A DNA stretch of 64,000 nt from Trema orientale (lineage: Eukaryota > Streptophyta > Magnoliopsida > Rosales > Cannabaceae). The position numbers and the translations under genes are program-made. The stretch lies in assembly GCA_002914845.1 (NCBI GenBank), contig JXTC01000063.1, positions 242,153-306,152 of the forward strand, written 5' to 3'. The notes below the pieces were generated by a model, which was not told the DNA's origin, searched no databases, and saw only the letters and a list, made by a program, of their open reading frames with translations. Below are positions 44,807 to 56,383 of the stretch, in pieces; the stretch's first letter is position 1; each line of letters begins with the position of its first letter.

Positions 44807-45694
44807 TTAGATTTCTGGATTTGCTACTTGAACAATGTCAGATAAAGGAGCCTGATCACCTCCAATAGCAACTGTAGGAAGGGAAATAAATTCCTCTTCG
44901 AAGACAATATCTCTTACCTTATCTTCACCCCCCCCCCCCCCAACCTCAACATTATCAAGGAATCTCACATTACCTATCTCAAAAATGGACCTATTAGAGG
45001 GATTGTAGAATTTAAAACCTCTAGATCTTTCAGCGTAGCCAACAAAATAGCAGCTTATTGTTCTTGAGTCTAGTTTCTTCTCATATGGCCTGTATAGCCT
45101 TGCCTTAGCTGGATAACCCCAAATACGCAAGTGCTTAATACTAGGCTTCTTGCCTGTCCATAGTTCATATGGGGTTTTAGCAATTGATTTGCTGGGTACT
45201 CTGTTAAGTATATAAACTGCAGTCTTAAGTGCTTCTCCCCAGAGTGATTCAGGTAAGGAAGAATGACTAATCATACACCTCAGCATGTCCTTAAGTACTC
45301 GACTTTGTCGCTCAACAACACCATTCATGCTAGATTTTTCTGGCATTGTGTATTGTGAGATGATTCTACATTCTTCTAGGTACTGGGCAAAGGGTCCTAG
45401 ATGTTATTCACTAGATCCATCATCCCTACTGTAGTATTCACCACCACGATCAGATTTGACGGCTTTAATTTTCTTGTTGAGTTGATTTTCAGCTTCGGCT
45501 TTGAAAGCTTTAAATACGTCCAGGAATTGTGACTTCTCATGAATTAAATATAGGTATCTATAGCGAGAGTAATCATCCATGAACGTGATGAAATACTGTT
45601 GGCCATTCCATGAAGCCGTAGGGAATGGTCCACAGATATCAGTATGTATCAATTCTAAGACATCGAAACTTCTATTAGCACCTAATTTATGCAT
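44807..45694 (-). pseudogene. Copia integrase
   Basis: Two frames, 45694-45404 and 45346-44807, are split by a stop near 45403. They contain HTDICGPF, KSDRGGEY and NGVVERQ, giving the D, D and E of the catalytic core. [37 protein letters not shown] and [11 protein letters not shown] of the C-terminal domain follow. A C homopolymer on the + strand (about 44929-44942) encodes a Gly run after EV. The start of the first frame is interrupted by a stop after IKGK. Confidence 0.9.
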
Positions 45695-45790
45695 ATTTGT
45701 CTATTTACCTTTAATGCACTCAACACAAACTGTGAAGTCTGTGAGGTCAAGTGGGTCAAGAATTTCATCTGACACAAAACGATGTATTCT

Positions 45791-46205
45791 CTATTTGGAG
45801 ATGTGACCTAATCGCTTGTGCCATAATATAGAGGAATTCTTAGTGGTTTTGCGTTTTGTACCACGTTTCTCGACATGTAAAATTTCATTAATTGAGGTAA
45901 CAGTGTCGACTTTATACAGGTTATCAATTAAAGTACCAGTTGCAAGTATATTGGAATTCTGAAAAAGACTAAATTTATTATTTCCAAATGAACAAAAGTA
46001 ACCTAATTTGTCCAAAACTGAAATAGAAATTAAATTCCGTCTAAATGACGGTACAACGAATATCTCATCCAAATCCAAAAATAAACTGGAACCTAATTGC
46101 AACCTAAATAGACCTATTGCCTCCACTGTAGCTGTATCGCCATTACCTACATAAATGTATCTTTCAGCATCACTTGGCAGACGACTCTTCAGACAACCCT
46201 GCTAC
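45791..46205 (-). pseudogene. Copia protease tail and GAG-pre-integrase domain, 5' truncated
   Basis: Reading from 46205: QGCLKSRLPSDAERYIYVGN, then GLFRLQLGSSLFLDLDEIFV, PSFRRNLISISVLDKLGY and ILWHKRLGHISK with the conserved HxxLGH. A stop follows. The copia homology stops at about 46205, just downstream of where the WVDT motif should be, so gag is missing here. Confidence 0.85.
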
Positions 46206-46388
46206 TTGCTTTTGTTTTATGTTATCTCAGTAATAAAGGATTAAACTCATTTAACCCGTAGCATGAATCACACTAAATACTATGTTCTTTACTCTCTTCT
46301 ATTTGTGTGTCTAGATCTAAATTTAAACTGAATTTCGATTTGATTCTGTGGGTTTTACAACATTATAAGCATTATTATACCCAACCAT

Positions 46389-46993
46389 TGGAGCTGTCAA
46401 GAGGGCTGGGCTAGCTCATTAGCACAGTAGCATAGTACGCATGTCAAAATGTGAGTCATGTCAGAATCATAACTTAAGCATAATGGGCTAAGCACGACAC
46501 GGCACGATGCGGCCCATTAGTATAGCGTGACACACTAGCAAGTAAGCACGACACATTAGTACGTTTCACAAAGATTATCTTAAATTATTTTTCTAATATA
46601 TGAGTGCTAACCTAATTAGAAGACAATCTATAATCAATTATGGATTGCTACTATAGAGACAATCTTTAATTTTATAATTGATTTGGAAAAAGAAAAAAAA
46701 GTCTTATAAAATAGTAGCAAAATTAAGAAAATTTTACTAATTAAATGGACTAGTTTTAACCCAAATGAACTGGTAAGTTTAGGCGTGTGGGCTGACACGC
46801 ACGGCACAAAGTGCAAGATGAAAAGACATCTTTAAGCATGGGCCAGTGGGCTATACCATACTAATAATTTGAAAATTTGGGCACTACATTGCACGATACG
46901 ACTAAGAAGGGAGCATGTCAACAGTCGAGACGGTATAAAAACATGTTTGTGCCTAACTTTAATCGATTGTGCCATGCATGTTTGCCAGCTCTA
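46389..46993. mobile_element. hAT-like nonautonomous element
   Basis: Left end TGGAGCTGTCAAGAGGGC, right end (reverse complement) TAGAGCTGGCAAACATGC. The interior has GCACGACACGGCACGATGC-type repeats and GGGCTGACACGCACGGCAC. The TAGAGCTGGCAAA terminus is a known plant hAT theme. No clear 8-bp duplication remains. Confidence 0.65.
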
Positions 46994-47340
46994 CAAGCCA
47001 CCATACCTTTTTGGCATTCTATTTGTTGTGCGATCTTGAATCTAAATCATTGATCAATACCAAGAAGTAAAGTCAAAACATGGCTGAGGTAAACGCACTA
47101 GATCGCATATTAACATCTCAACTAATAGTGCGATCGGCCTCAAATAAAGAATATGCGACCTGAAACGACAGTAAAAAGAAACTAGATCAAGTTTTACAGA
47201 AAGGGGTAATCTACAAAAAAAGGGAAACATGCTTCTGAGTAGAGATCAAGCAATTCATCTATTAGCTATTACCCAATTCTATATTATTACTCAAAATTGT
47301 GTTTTCCATTATGTACTTTCTAATTCTCACAATTAAGAAA
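46994..47340. other. Intergenic
   Basis: Nothing recognised. Confidence 0.4.
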
Positions 47341-47720
47341 CATTGAGCCATCCTCACCTATATAAAGGGGTTCAATCTCATTATTTTTCATATTAGAATT
47401 ACTTCATTATACATTATCTCTCTAATTCCCCCAGCTCTCACCTTGAGACTTAGAGAAACTCTTGTAATTCTCTAGAAAATAGTGAAAAACAGTAAACGTA
47501 GGCTTATCTTTTTTAGGGCTGAAGTCCTATAAAATTCTTGTCTCTTTATTTACTTTATATCTTCAATTCATATTACACATAAGCTATATCTCGCGAATCT
47601 CAAGTAATACAAGCTATATCTCACGAATCTCAAAATTACTTGTTGACAAAATCTTTGCCAACACTGTTCATATACGATTTCGTTCCCTTTTACCTTTGTA
47701 TTTTCTGCAGCGAATTTCGG
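47341..47720 (+). mobile_element. LTR-type promoter/leader fragment
   Basis: CTATATAAAGGGG (47359 on) is followed about 100 bases later by CAGCTCTCACCTTGAGAC, GAAACTCTTGTAATTCTC and AACGTAGGCTTATC. This resembles the R/U5 region of plant Ty3-type LTRs. A short direct repeat (ACAAGCTATATCTC(G/A)CGAA) follows at about 47580-47630. No boundaries found. Confidence 0.5.
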
Positions 47721-49539
47721 TAACCTTCCTAGTTTAAAGTGGATTTTTTAGCCGTCTCTATCATAAACATAGGCCAAAAAGTTGAATAATGTAATATTTG
47801 CATGGTTCGTAATTAATTATTTATTTATATTTTGCCTAAAATTCATAAAATTTAGATTTCGTTATACCAGACTTGATTCTCCAAAAACTTACAATTCTAT
47901 TATGTGTAATATTTTCTTTTCTTTAATTATTGCCTAAAACACCATAATTTAATTAAGGCATACCACAATACCAATGCCAATGTTCCATCTCCCACTTCTT
48001 CTTCCGTTGCTCTTTGATGATCTTCATCTTCCCTACTTATTGTTTTGGGTTCTAGGAAACATTAATGGATCAATACGTGTACCAATTAGTAGCTTTCCCC
48101 ATTATAATGTTTTTGAACCTAATTTAATGGATTTTATGTATACGCTTCATATTTGTATTTTCAAAAAGTTGGTTCAGTGTATATAATTAGATCAATATTG
48201 TGCGTCCACCCGTAAATGTTAAATTTGTACACCTGTAATTTTTTTTTGCTCTAGAATTTGCACACCTGTAATTCAATTAGGTTGCCTTCCACTTTGAGAC
48301 AAATTCTTAGTTCTTGTTTCTTTTTCTTTTGTCTACTCTTTGATTAATGTAATCATCTTTAGAATAGAATATCCAATACTGAAATGGTAATTAAATCTCA
48401 GCAGAAAAAAATCAAAACAAAAAGAAGAACGAAAAATTGATTTTATAAAAAACTAGACCGTCGTTTTCTTTTCCTGTTATTTCCCTCGAAAAGGTCAATT
48501 TTTCGAAGATTATAAATAATAATCTACCGAATAGAAAGACTAAGTGGAAGGAGTCAACTTCTGCTACTTGGTTAAGTTCAAGTTCACACCATTTTATTTT
48601 TTATTGTTTAAGTAATGCCGGCCTTTGTTCAGATATAATCTACTAATACTGAATTAATATTTTCTCCAAAAACAATAGTGCATTGTGTAATTACTTATGT
48701 AAAAATAATAGTAATTTAATAAATCTATTTTCTGAACAAAGAAATTATTTTCCTACTCCTAATATGAAGTTGGAGGAACCCATAAAAAAGCCACTTCATA
48801 AATGTGTCATAGATTTGAAACCTAGGACCACTCTACAATTGCATTGTGTATATGTGGACTCCACTAAATTATTTCAGATTTTAATTAGAGATCAAATTAT
48901 TGTGAAATCTATATGTCAAAAAGTAAGTGAGATTAGTGTATGGGAAAAAGATTGGTCATAGCATTCCTCTACATTTAATTATATGCAGGGCTGGCTCATG
49001 ATATAAGCAGCTTAGCTGCTTGCCTAAGACCACATTTTAAGCCAGCCCCAAATTCTCCTTTCTTGTAAAAATTCTATTTCTCTTTTATGGGTTTTTTTTT
49101 TCACATAAACGCTTTAAACAAAACAATAAAAGAAACATAATCTTAAAACATATTCAATAAACTTTAAAAAAAAATAATTAAGAGGCCTATAAATTTGGAA
49201 CAATAAAACCCCATTTTTTAGCCCTTTTCAAATTTTTAAAAAAATATCAAACAAAATCTTTCCTTTCAATTTTCATTAAATATAAATACTCTGATAGTGT
49301 ATTATCTTTTTAACTTAAGATTTCCATAATTAATTTTTATTATAATATATTTATACTTAATCCGCCTTAACAATTCACCTAAAAATTAGACAGCTGTAAT
49401 TTGTTGCCCTTTAATGCTTAACGTTATTTTTCTAGAGTCTAAAACATTATATTTATTTTTCTTGGAATACATAAATCAATTTTTTCTATACTTTCATGTA
49501 TTCTAAGAAAAATAAACTTAATGTTTTAGATTAGCGGCT
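47721..49539. other. Intergenic
   Basis: No supported gene. The frames at 47974-48186 and 48683-48961 have no recognisable domain. CAGGGCTGGCTCATG (48988 on) resembles the terminus of CAGGGCTGGC-type hAT elements, and TTAAGCCAGCCCC lies about 50 bases on, suggesting a very small foldback. Confidence 0.4.
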
Positions 49540-49547
49540 AATTACAT

Positions 49548-50137
49548 TAGGGGTGGCAATTCGGGTTATGACACGACGACACGACACGAATACGACACGA
49601 TTTTTTGCGGGTTAGGGTTGAAGAAAAAGGGTGCGGGTCGGGTTCGGGTCAACCCGCTTGACACGAACTTGACCCGTTTGACCCGCCAACAAATATATAT
49701 ATAATTAAATTATAAAAATATTTTTTATTTAATTTGTTTATGACTATTATTATAGATATATTTAATTTGTACAATGTAAGTTTTGGGATTATAAGTTATT
49801 AATTATATTTATAAATTATCCCTAATTTATTTATTTTAAAATGAGACAATAATAGCCTTAGAAAAAAAAATATAAGTAAAAAAATACGGGTCATAGCGGG
49901 TTGGCGGGTCAAAAACGGGTTGACGGGTCAAAATCTGGTTGTGGGTTGGATGTTATTCACCAAAGCGGGTTGTGCAGGTCGGGTTCGGGTCAACCCGTTT
50001 TAGGTGCGGGTCGGGTTAGTGTTGATGGTTTTCTGACACGACGGGTCACGGGTCGGGTTCGGGTTGACATAATTTATGTATATATTAGACTTCAACCCGA
50101 CACGAACCCGACCCGTCGACACGAATTGACACCCCTA
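49548..50137. mobile_element. hAT nonautonomous element with 8-bp TSD
   Basis: The ends TAGGGGTGGCAATTCGGGT and (reverse complement) TAGGGGTGTCAATTCGTG are terminal inverted repeats. Exact 8-bp duplications AATTACAT flank it (49540-49547 and 50138-50145), diagnostic of hAT. The arms contain many GGGTCGGGTTCGGGTCAACCC words in both orientations, giving strong secondary structure. The open frame at 49901-50164 is an artefact of these repeats. Confidence 0.92.
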
Positions 50138-50145
50138 AATTACAT

Positions 50146-50308
50146 CTTGTCGAATGAAGAATAGGACTACCCTAAATTCGTCTTATCCTTCGAACCCACA
50201 CCTTAACTATTTCCAAATCCATCTCCCAACCTTTCCACGCAATGATTTCTGGTTCTGGGCATCATGAAAAAATGGTAAATTCTCTACAAAATCAGCTTAC
50301 TTAATGGC
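50146..50308. other. Short intergenic
   Basis: Nothing recognised. Confidence 0.4.
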
Positions 50309-50640
50309 ATTTCAGATGCTCAAATTTTAATTATTTCTGTTCTTTTTTGTCTCAATTTTAGAGCTTCAACGAGTAATATTTGAGTTTTGGGGTATTCATA
50401 CTTTTTCGTTTTCAAAGGCTATAACCTTATGCTCTGAGTTTAGAATTTGTTGTTTCTCTTTTTTATTACTCTTAATTTTCTGTTATCCAAAAACACGGGA
50501 TTTCAGATGTTCAAATTTTAATTATTTCTGTTCTTTTTTGCCTCGATTTTAGAGCTTCAAAGAGTAGTATTTGAGTTTCGGGGTATTCATATTTTTTTAC
50601 TTTCAAAGGCTATAACTTTATGCTCTGAATTCGGTGTTTA
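50309..50640 (+). repeat. Tandem duplication, period about 192 bp
   Basis: ATTTCAGATG(C/T)TCAAATTTTA followed by ATTATTTCTGTTCTTTTTTG, AGAGCTTCAA(C/A)GAGTA, TTTGAGTTT(T/C)GGGGTATTCATA and TTTCAAAGGCTATAAC occurs at about 50309 and 50501. It abuts the copia leader, with no LTR between. Confidence 0.85.
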
Positions 50641-51654
50641 AGGGTTGAATTCTGAGTTTTGGATCACAAAGTTTACATATAAGGGCGAAAAATCACAGTA
50701 GGTTTGAGTTACCCGATTTTAAAATCGGGTAATTAACATTAAGGGAGAAACTTAGCACCACGGTGCCACATTGGTGGCGCTGCGGTGCCAAGCCTCTAGC
50801 AACCTAGTGCTGCGGTGCTACATTAGTGGTACTGCCGCACCACTCCAAAGACCAGGTGGCGTCGTAACACCATACTAGTGGCACTGCAGCGCTACTATGC
50901 AGCTGTGATAGTGCTGTGGCGCCACATACTGGCGCTATCACCTGGGAATGACAGAAATTTTTAGGTCAAATCTTAACCTAATTAAGGCACATGATCTCGG
51001 TTTTGGGTAGAATTGAGTTGTTTTCGACTTAATTCAAAGAGTTCCAACCTGAAACTTAGCCGATCAATTTTATTTTCTCAACCCAGCTTCAGTACAACCC
51101 ACTCTTTGTCCGCTGAAAACTCTATTTGGCTTTAAGAGTTGATAAAAGTGCTTAAAATTCAGTCGGTCATCCATTAATATTTGTGTATTGAAATTTTCAG
51201 TTTAATATTTTGGGCACTTTGGTTAATAATTTTCTTTACATTATTTATTTAAATATTTTGAAATAGATAAGTTGAAACAACATGTTGCCAAAGTAACCTC
51301 TATTGTTTTACTTATTTTGAAATATTTGAATGTTTGTATGTTTATTGTTCATACAAATAATTACCAGACTAAAGGAATGTGATTATTTGGCTGAATAATG
51401 AACATACTTACGATATTAGATATGTGATGGTTATTAAGTTTCTATGGGGATAGTAAATTGGTCCAAAGGAAGGCTTATTGATGTTGTTCTAGGTATCTTG
51501 TGATGGGAGCCCACCTTATATATTTATTTATTATATATCATGCTAGTATATCTTATTATTTTGTATACTTAGTTTATGACATGTTTTAATGTGAGCTGTT
51601 ATTTTCTGTTTTTTTGTTCTCTGTTCAGTTTTTGCTTCAAACATATCTACTAAT
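50640..51654 (+). mobile_element. Copia leader (5'-truncated copy), with hairpin array
   Basis: It matches the leader after the LTR at 34813-35318 and its inverted second part at 36613-37262, giving the intact order for comparison. It contains GTTGAATTCTGAG, an expanded GC-rich hairpin block (50756-50945), then GACTTAATTCAAAGAG, CCAGCTTCAGTACAACCC and TTGTTCTAGGTATCTTGTG. The LTR and primer-binding site are missing on the left. Confidence 0.8.
50756..50945. repeat. GC-rich hairpin/tandem block in the copia leader
   Basis: Four to five diverged units of a GCGGTGCCACATTGGTGGCG-like word recur: CTGCGGTGCTACATTAGTGG, GTGGCGTCGTAACACC, TGGCACTGCAGCGC and GTGGCGCCACATACTGGCGC. Each is roughly self-complementary. 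The copy at 35590 has only one such unit. Confidence 0.75.
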
Positions 51655-52490
51655 TTGAATTCAATTCCTGTATTTAATGGCACAAACTTTAAGAAATGGA
51701 AAGAGCACGTTATGATTGTGCTCAATTGCATAGACCTGAGCCTTGTACTCAGGAAAGAACAACCTGCAGCTCTTATAGATGAAAGTTCTACTGCAGCTAT
51801 TAAGAACTTTAAGCAGTGGAAACGTTCTTATCGCATGAGTCTCATGATCATGAAACATTCTATACCTGAGACTATTAGGGGCGCTGTGCCAGAGATTGAT
51901 AATGCTAAGGTGTTCCTTGATGCAATTGCGGAACATTTCCAAAGGAATGAAAGAGCAGAAACAAGTACCATGCTAAGCAGTTTGCTTGCTATGCATTATA
52001 AAGGTAAAGGGAACATCAGGGAGTACATCATGGAGATGTCCAATCTGGCTTTGAAACTAAAGGCACTTAAGTTCGAGCTGTCGGATGACTTGCTCGTACA
52101 ATTAGTTCTACTGTCTCTTCCGCCACAAGTCAATCAATTTAAAGTGAGCTACAACATCCAGAAAGAAAAATAGACTCTTACTGAGCTTATATCTCAGTGT
52201 GTCCAAGAAGAGGATAGATTGAAGTGAGATAAGACAGAGAGTGCTCACTTAGCGATAACCTCTCAAGATAAGAAAAGAAAAAGGACTAAGGACAAAGGAG
52301 ATGCGTCTGGGACTTCACAAAATAAAGTGCGAAAGAAACAAGATGAGGAATTAGCTTATTTCTTCTGCAAGAGGGTAGCACATGTGAAGAAGGAATATCC
52401 CAAGTACGCCGCTTGGCGTGTCAAGAAGGATAAACTTCTCAATTTTATTTGCTCTGAGGTTAATTTTGCTTCTGTACCCAATCATACTTA
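51655..52490 (+). pseudogene. Copia gag (plus copy)
   Basis: The first frame (51655-52173) gives the gag core: IPVFNGTNFKKWKEHVMIVL, FLDAIAEHFQRNE, LLAMHYKGKGNIREYIMEM and LLVQLVLLSLPPQVNQFKVS. A stop follows after QKEK. The continuation carries QCVQEEDRLK and a degraded zinc knuckle, YFFCKRVAHVKKEY, in which the first and last Cys are Tyr. It ends with WVDT and runs into the protease region. Homologous to the inverted gag at 35690-36612. Confidence 0.9.
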
Positions 52491-53360
52491 GTGGGTGGAT
52501 ACTGCCACTACTCACATGAGTATGTCTATGCAGGGTTGTCTGAGGAGCTATCCACCAAGTGATGCTGAAAGATACATCTATGTAGGTAATGGTGACACAG
52601 CTATAGTAGAGGCAATAAGTCTATTTAGGTTGCAATTAGGTTCCGATTTATTTTTGGATTTGGATGAGACATTCGTTGCACCGTCGTTTAGACGAAATTT
52701 AATTTCTATTTCAATTTTGGATAAATCTGGTTATTCTTGTTCATTTGAAAATAATAAATTTAGTCTTTTTTAAAATTCTAATATTATTGCGACTGGTACT
52801 TTAATTGATAACCTATACAAAATCGATACTATTACCTCAATTAATGAAACTTTGCATGTCGAAAAACGTGGTACAAAACGCAAAACTATTGAGAATTCCT
52901 CTATGTTATAGCACAAGCAATAAGGATACATCTCCAAACAGAGAATATAATATCTTGTGCCAGATGGAATTCTTGACCCACTTGACCTCACAGACTTCAT
53001 TTGTGTTGAGTGCATTAAAGTTAAATAGACAAATGTACAAAAATTAGGAGCTTATAGGAGTTCCGGTGTCTTAGAACTGATACATACTGATATATGTGGT
53101 CCATTCCTTACGACTTCATAGAATGGCCAATAGTATTTCATCACGTTCATAGACGATTACTCTTGCTCTAGGTACCTATATTTAATTCATGAGAAGTCTC
53201 AATTCCTGGACGTATTCAAAGCTTTCAAAGCCGAAGTTAAAAATTAACTCGACAAAAAAATTAAAGCCGTTAAATCTGATCGTGGTAGTAAATAATACGG
53301 TAGGTATGATGGATCCGGTGAATAATATCCAGGACCCTTTGCCCAATACGTAGAGGAATG
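52491..53360 (+). pseudogene. Copia protease tail, GAG-pre-integrase and integrase N-half
   Basis: From 52495: DTATTHMSMSMQGCL, then DAERYIYVGNGDTAIVEAIS, FRLQLGSDLFLDLDETF and SFRRNLISISILDKSGYSC. After frame breaks come integrase pieces DLTDF..CIK, LELIHTDICGPF-like, IDDYSCSRYLYLIHEKSQF and AVKSDRGS. Many stops and indels; clearly dead. Confidence 0.8.
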
Positions 53361-54255
53361 TAGAATTGTCCCACAATACAAGATGCCGGGAAAACCTAAC
53401 ATTAATAATGTTGCTGAACAATGAAACCGAACACTTATGGACATGGTGAGAAGTATGATTAGTCATTCCTCCTTAACTGAATCACTCTGGGGAGAAACAT
53501 TTAAGACTACAGTTTATATACTTAACAGAGTACCTAGCAAATCTGTAGCTAGAACCCCATATCAACTGTGGACAGGCAAGAAGCCTAGCATTAAGTACTT
53601 GTATATTCGGGGTTGTCCAACTGAGGCAAGGCCATACAAGTCACATGAAAACAAACTGGATTCAAGAATAATAAGCTGCTATTTTATTGGCTACACTGAA
53701 AGATCTAGAAGTTTCAAATTTTATTATCCCTATAATAGGTCCTTTTTCGAGACAGATAATGCGAGATTCCTTGAGGATGTTGAGGTTTTTTTTTTNGGGA
53801 GGAGGGGAGGGAGGAGATAAGGTAAAGGATATTGTCTTTGAGGAGAAATTTGTTTCTCTTCCTACAGTTACTATTGAAGATGATCAAGCTCCTTTCCCTG
53901 ATATTATTCAAGAAGTAAATTCAGAAATTCAAGACAATATTCCGCAACTCCCTGTCCTATATGAGGAAGTTGCTCTTGAAGAGCAACCTCAACAATCTCA
54001 AAAGGAAGTGTCATTAAAGAGATCTATTAGGGAAAGGAGAACGCGATTCCAGATGATTACATCGTCTATCTCCTAGAACATGAGTTTGATATAGGAGTGA
54101 AAAATGATTCAATCAATTTCACTCAAGCAAAACAAAGTTTAAAATCCCAATAGTAGATTACTACCATGGAGGATGAGATGAAATCCATGAGACAGAACGA
54201 CGTTTAAGAACTCATTGAATTGCTAGCAGGAAAGAAACCAATAGGTTGTAAATGA
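53361..54255 (+). pseudogene. Copia integrase C-half and start of RT, then truncation
   Basis: 53437-53820 gives [38 protein letters not shown] and [20 protein letters not shown]. An ambiguous base (N, 53796) in a T/G homopolymer changes frame. 53687-54076 continues with DKVKDIVFEEKFVSLP. The RT beginning (ELIELLAGKKPIGCK) ends at about 54255, where unrelated sequence begins. Confidence 0.85.
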
Positions 54256-54778
54256 ATTACCAAATGTATTTCTCTTTTATGACTTAGCCAGCAGGATTTA
54301 GTTTGCCTCCCCATTGACCGTCCGATAATCCTCAAACCATACACTGACCATCGCATCCTAGTTTAGTTTCATTTGGTAACTTGACCCGCAACTATGCATT
54401 CTCCGTTCAGCTTCTTTATTCATCAGTAGCTCTAGAACAACTCTAGAAGACAAGAAATGATATCATTCACAATGGCCATCATCCCAACATAAACCATTTG
54501 ATCCAAGCCATCATCACTTCCTTTCAAGGCTATAAAAATGCCTTGAGCAAAAGCTGGAGTTAACCGCACAAAGTATTGCCAAGAGCCCTCCCTTGGATGA
54601 CTGTCACAAAATCAACTACAATACGGTAGTTAGAGAAGATGCGGTGATCATTATTGCTATATGCCTCGACTTAAATAGAGTTGTTGTTGGTATTGAGGCC
54701 TAGAAGTATACTCCTTCCTCTACTCTAATCGGAGAAGCCAGAGCTGCCCTCCTCAGTATCAAACTTACTGTAGCACTT
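54256..54778 (+). pseudogene. RNase H-like (RVT_3-type) gene remnant, left part
   Basis: From about 54626 the frame reads VVREDAVIIIAICLDLNRVV, then a TAG (54701), then STLIGEARAALLSIKLTVAL. This is the pattern of the RNase H-like domain found in plant LINE-derived proteins (a D near the start, then EA.A...). Upstream sequence is degraded. It is interrupted at 54779 by a solo LTR and resumes at 56384. Confidence 0.7.
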
Positions 54779-56383
54779 TGTTGGTTTTAATTTACGAAAA
54801 ATGTGACAAAATCAAAGATGAACAAAATCGTGGAAAACAAGAATTTTTGCAGATTATAGTTATCTATAAAATCCTTTTAGGATCTATGTTATTGTCTAAA
54901 TACATACAATTGATCGTACCTTAACTAACAAATCTTCCTTCCTAAGCACCAAGCTTGAAACTATAGAGGTGTGTGGGTGTTTCGATCTTGATCAACTCTA
55001 AGTGAGAATCCAAGAACTCCAATAGCCTCCAATAGTGGCTTCAAAAATTTCTCTCTCTCTCTTCTCTCAGTTTTCAGTGGACGTTACCAAACTAATATTT
55101 TCAGCAACTGAATGTGTAACCACAAAGGAGGGGGGAGGAACCTTTTATTGGCTCCTCCTTTAAGGGAATTTTGGCTAGCCCTAAGGCACATGGGCTGGTC
55201 GAATTTCAGAGGTTCAGTGTCCCACTATTAATTCAGCCTTATTTCTCTTTTGTGTAATTGCCCATAGAACTATTGAGCCCAAATCGTGTTGATCTCATAT
55301 AGTCCAAGATATTAATGTAGGTTAGGGGATCCAAATGGACCTATTTAATTCAAGTTCAAGTAGATAAAAGCCTAGTTCTAGTTAACTATTAATACAAATG
55401 GGCTTATATTACTAGTTATAGACTCATTCCACTAAATGTCCAAAATATACTCTTGAATTAAATAAATATCACAAGATACTTTATAATTAGAATTATGTCC
55501 ATTAGATAATTAACATTTGCATGTCTATCCGTACATGAATACCGATAATGGAGCTAGGTAAAATTACCATTTTACCCCTCCAATTATATCCCTCCAATTA
55601 TATCTTTTAATTCCTTTATACAAGACTATATCTAATGGATGACCAAATTTATAGAAAGTCTTCAATTAATAAAATAACCAATTTTATTAATTACTTTACT
55701 AATATTTACATCATCCAAGCTCCTATAACTCCTTAATATAGTATTCACTTCTTTATATAATAGAGTTGTAGATTTCATATCTATAAGTATATATTCTCAA
55801 TACCCCATAATAATGCATTACCAAAATGCCAAGGTTTAGATCATCAATTTCTTGATCTGTAATCAATTTCTTGATCTGTACCTTTTAACATCTCAAATAT
55901 TACAAGTTATAAACATGAGTTCATTACTTATTTCAGAATTAAGAAAGACACACGTTAATTATTAAGTTTATGTGAATATGTTTTTGACAACGACACTTAT
56001 TACAAGAACATATTTCACATGGTCCTTGTTCAATGTTTACACACCAAGGTTTTTTGTACATGGTCATACTAATATAGATTAAGACATACTATAAATGCAT
56101 AAAGTCTTGCAATACGATCCAAGAAAAGTGTCCAGCTTCTCTTATTAGTTGAATAATCTTATTTGATTTAATTAATTATAGAAAATATGTCTTAACTTTA
56201 ATAAACAATTTTATTAAAATATTTCTCTAATGAATAAATCATAGAACCTTTTGACATTTATTATTGTACCAATAATCAAAACATTATCACAAATACTATG
56301 CATCAAATATCATTTTATTAATTATTCAAAATATTTAATAAATATCTATATATCATAAACAATTTTTGGGCATAATCCTAACA
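54779..56383 (-). mobile_element. Solo LTR, about 1.6 kb, inserted in the RNase H-like gene
   Basis: On the minus strand it begins TGTTAGGATTATGCCC and ends AAACCAACA. The flanks CACTT (54774-54778) and CACTC (56384-56388) are a 5-bp duplication with one change. It is homologous to the LTR at 24734-26309. The host frame resumes in phase on the far side, which confirms the boundaries. Confidence 0.9.

Noticed and set aside
48683..48961. 92-codon frame that might be a small gene
   Set aside because: No domain, splice context or promoter was recognised, and composition matches the flanks. Kept only as intergenic.
49901..50164. Gly/Arg/Val-rich frame of 87 codons
   Set aside because: It is the subterminal repeat of a hAT nonautonomous element and crosses the element end.
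51661..51942. 93-codon frame on the - strand
   Set aside because: It is the antisense shadow of the plus-oriented copia gag.
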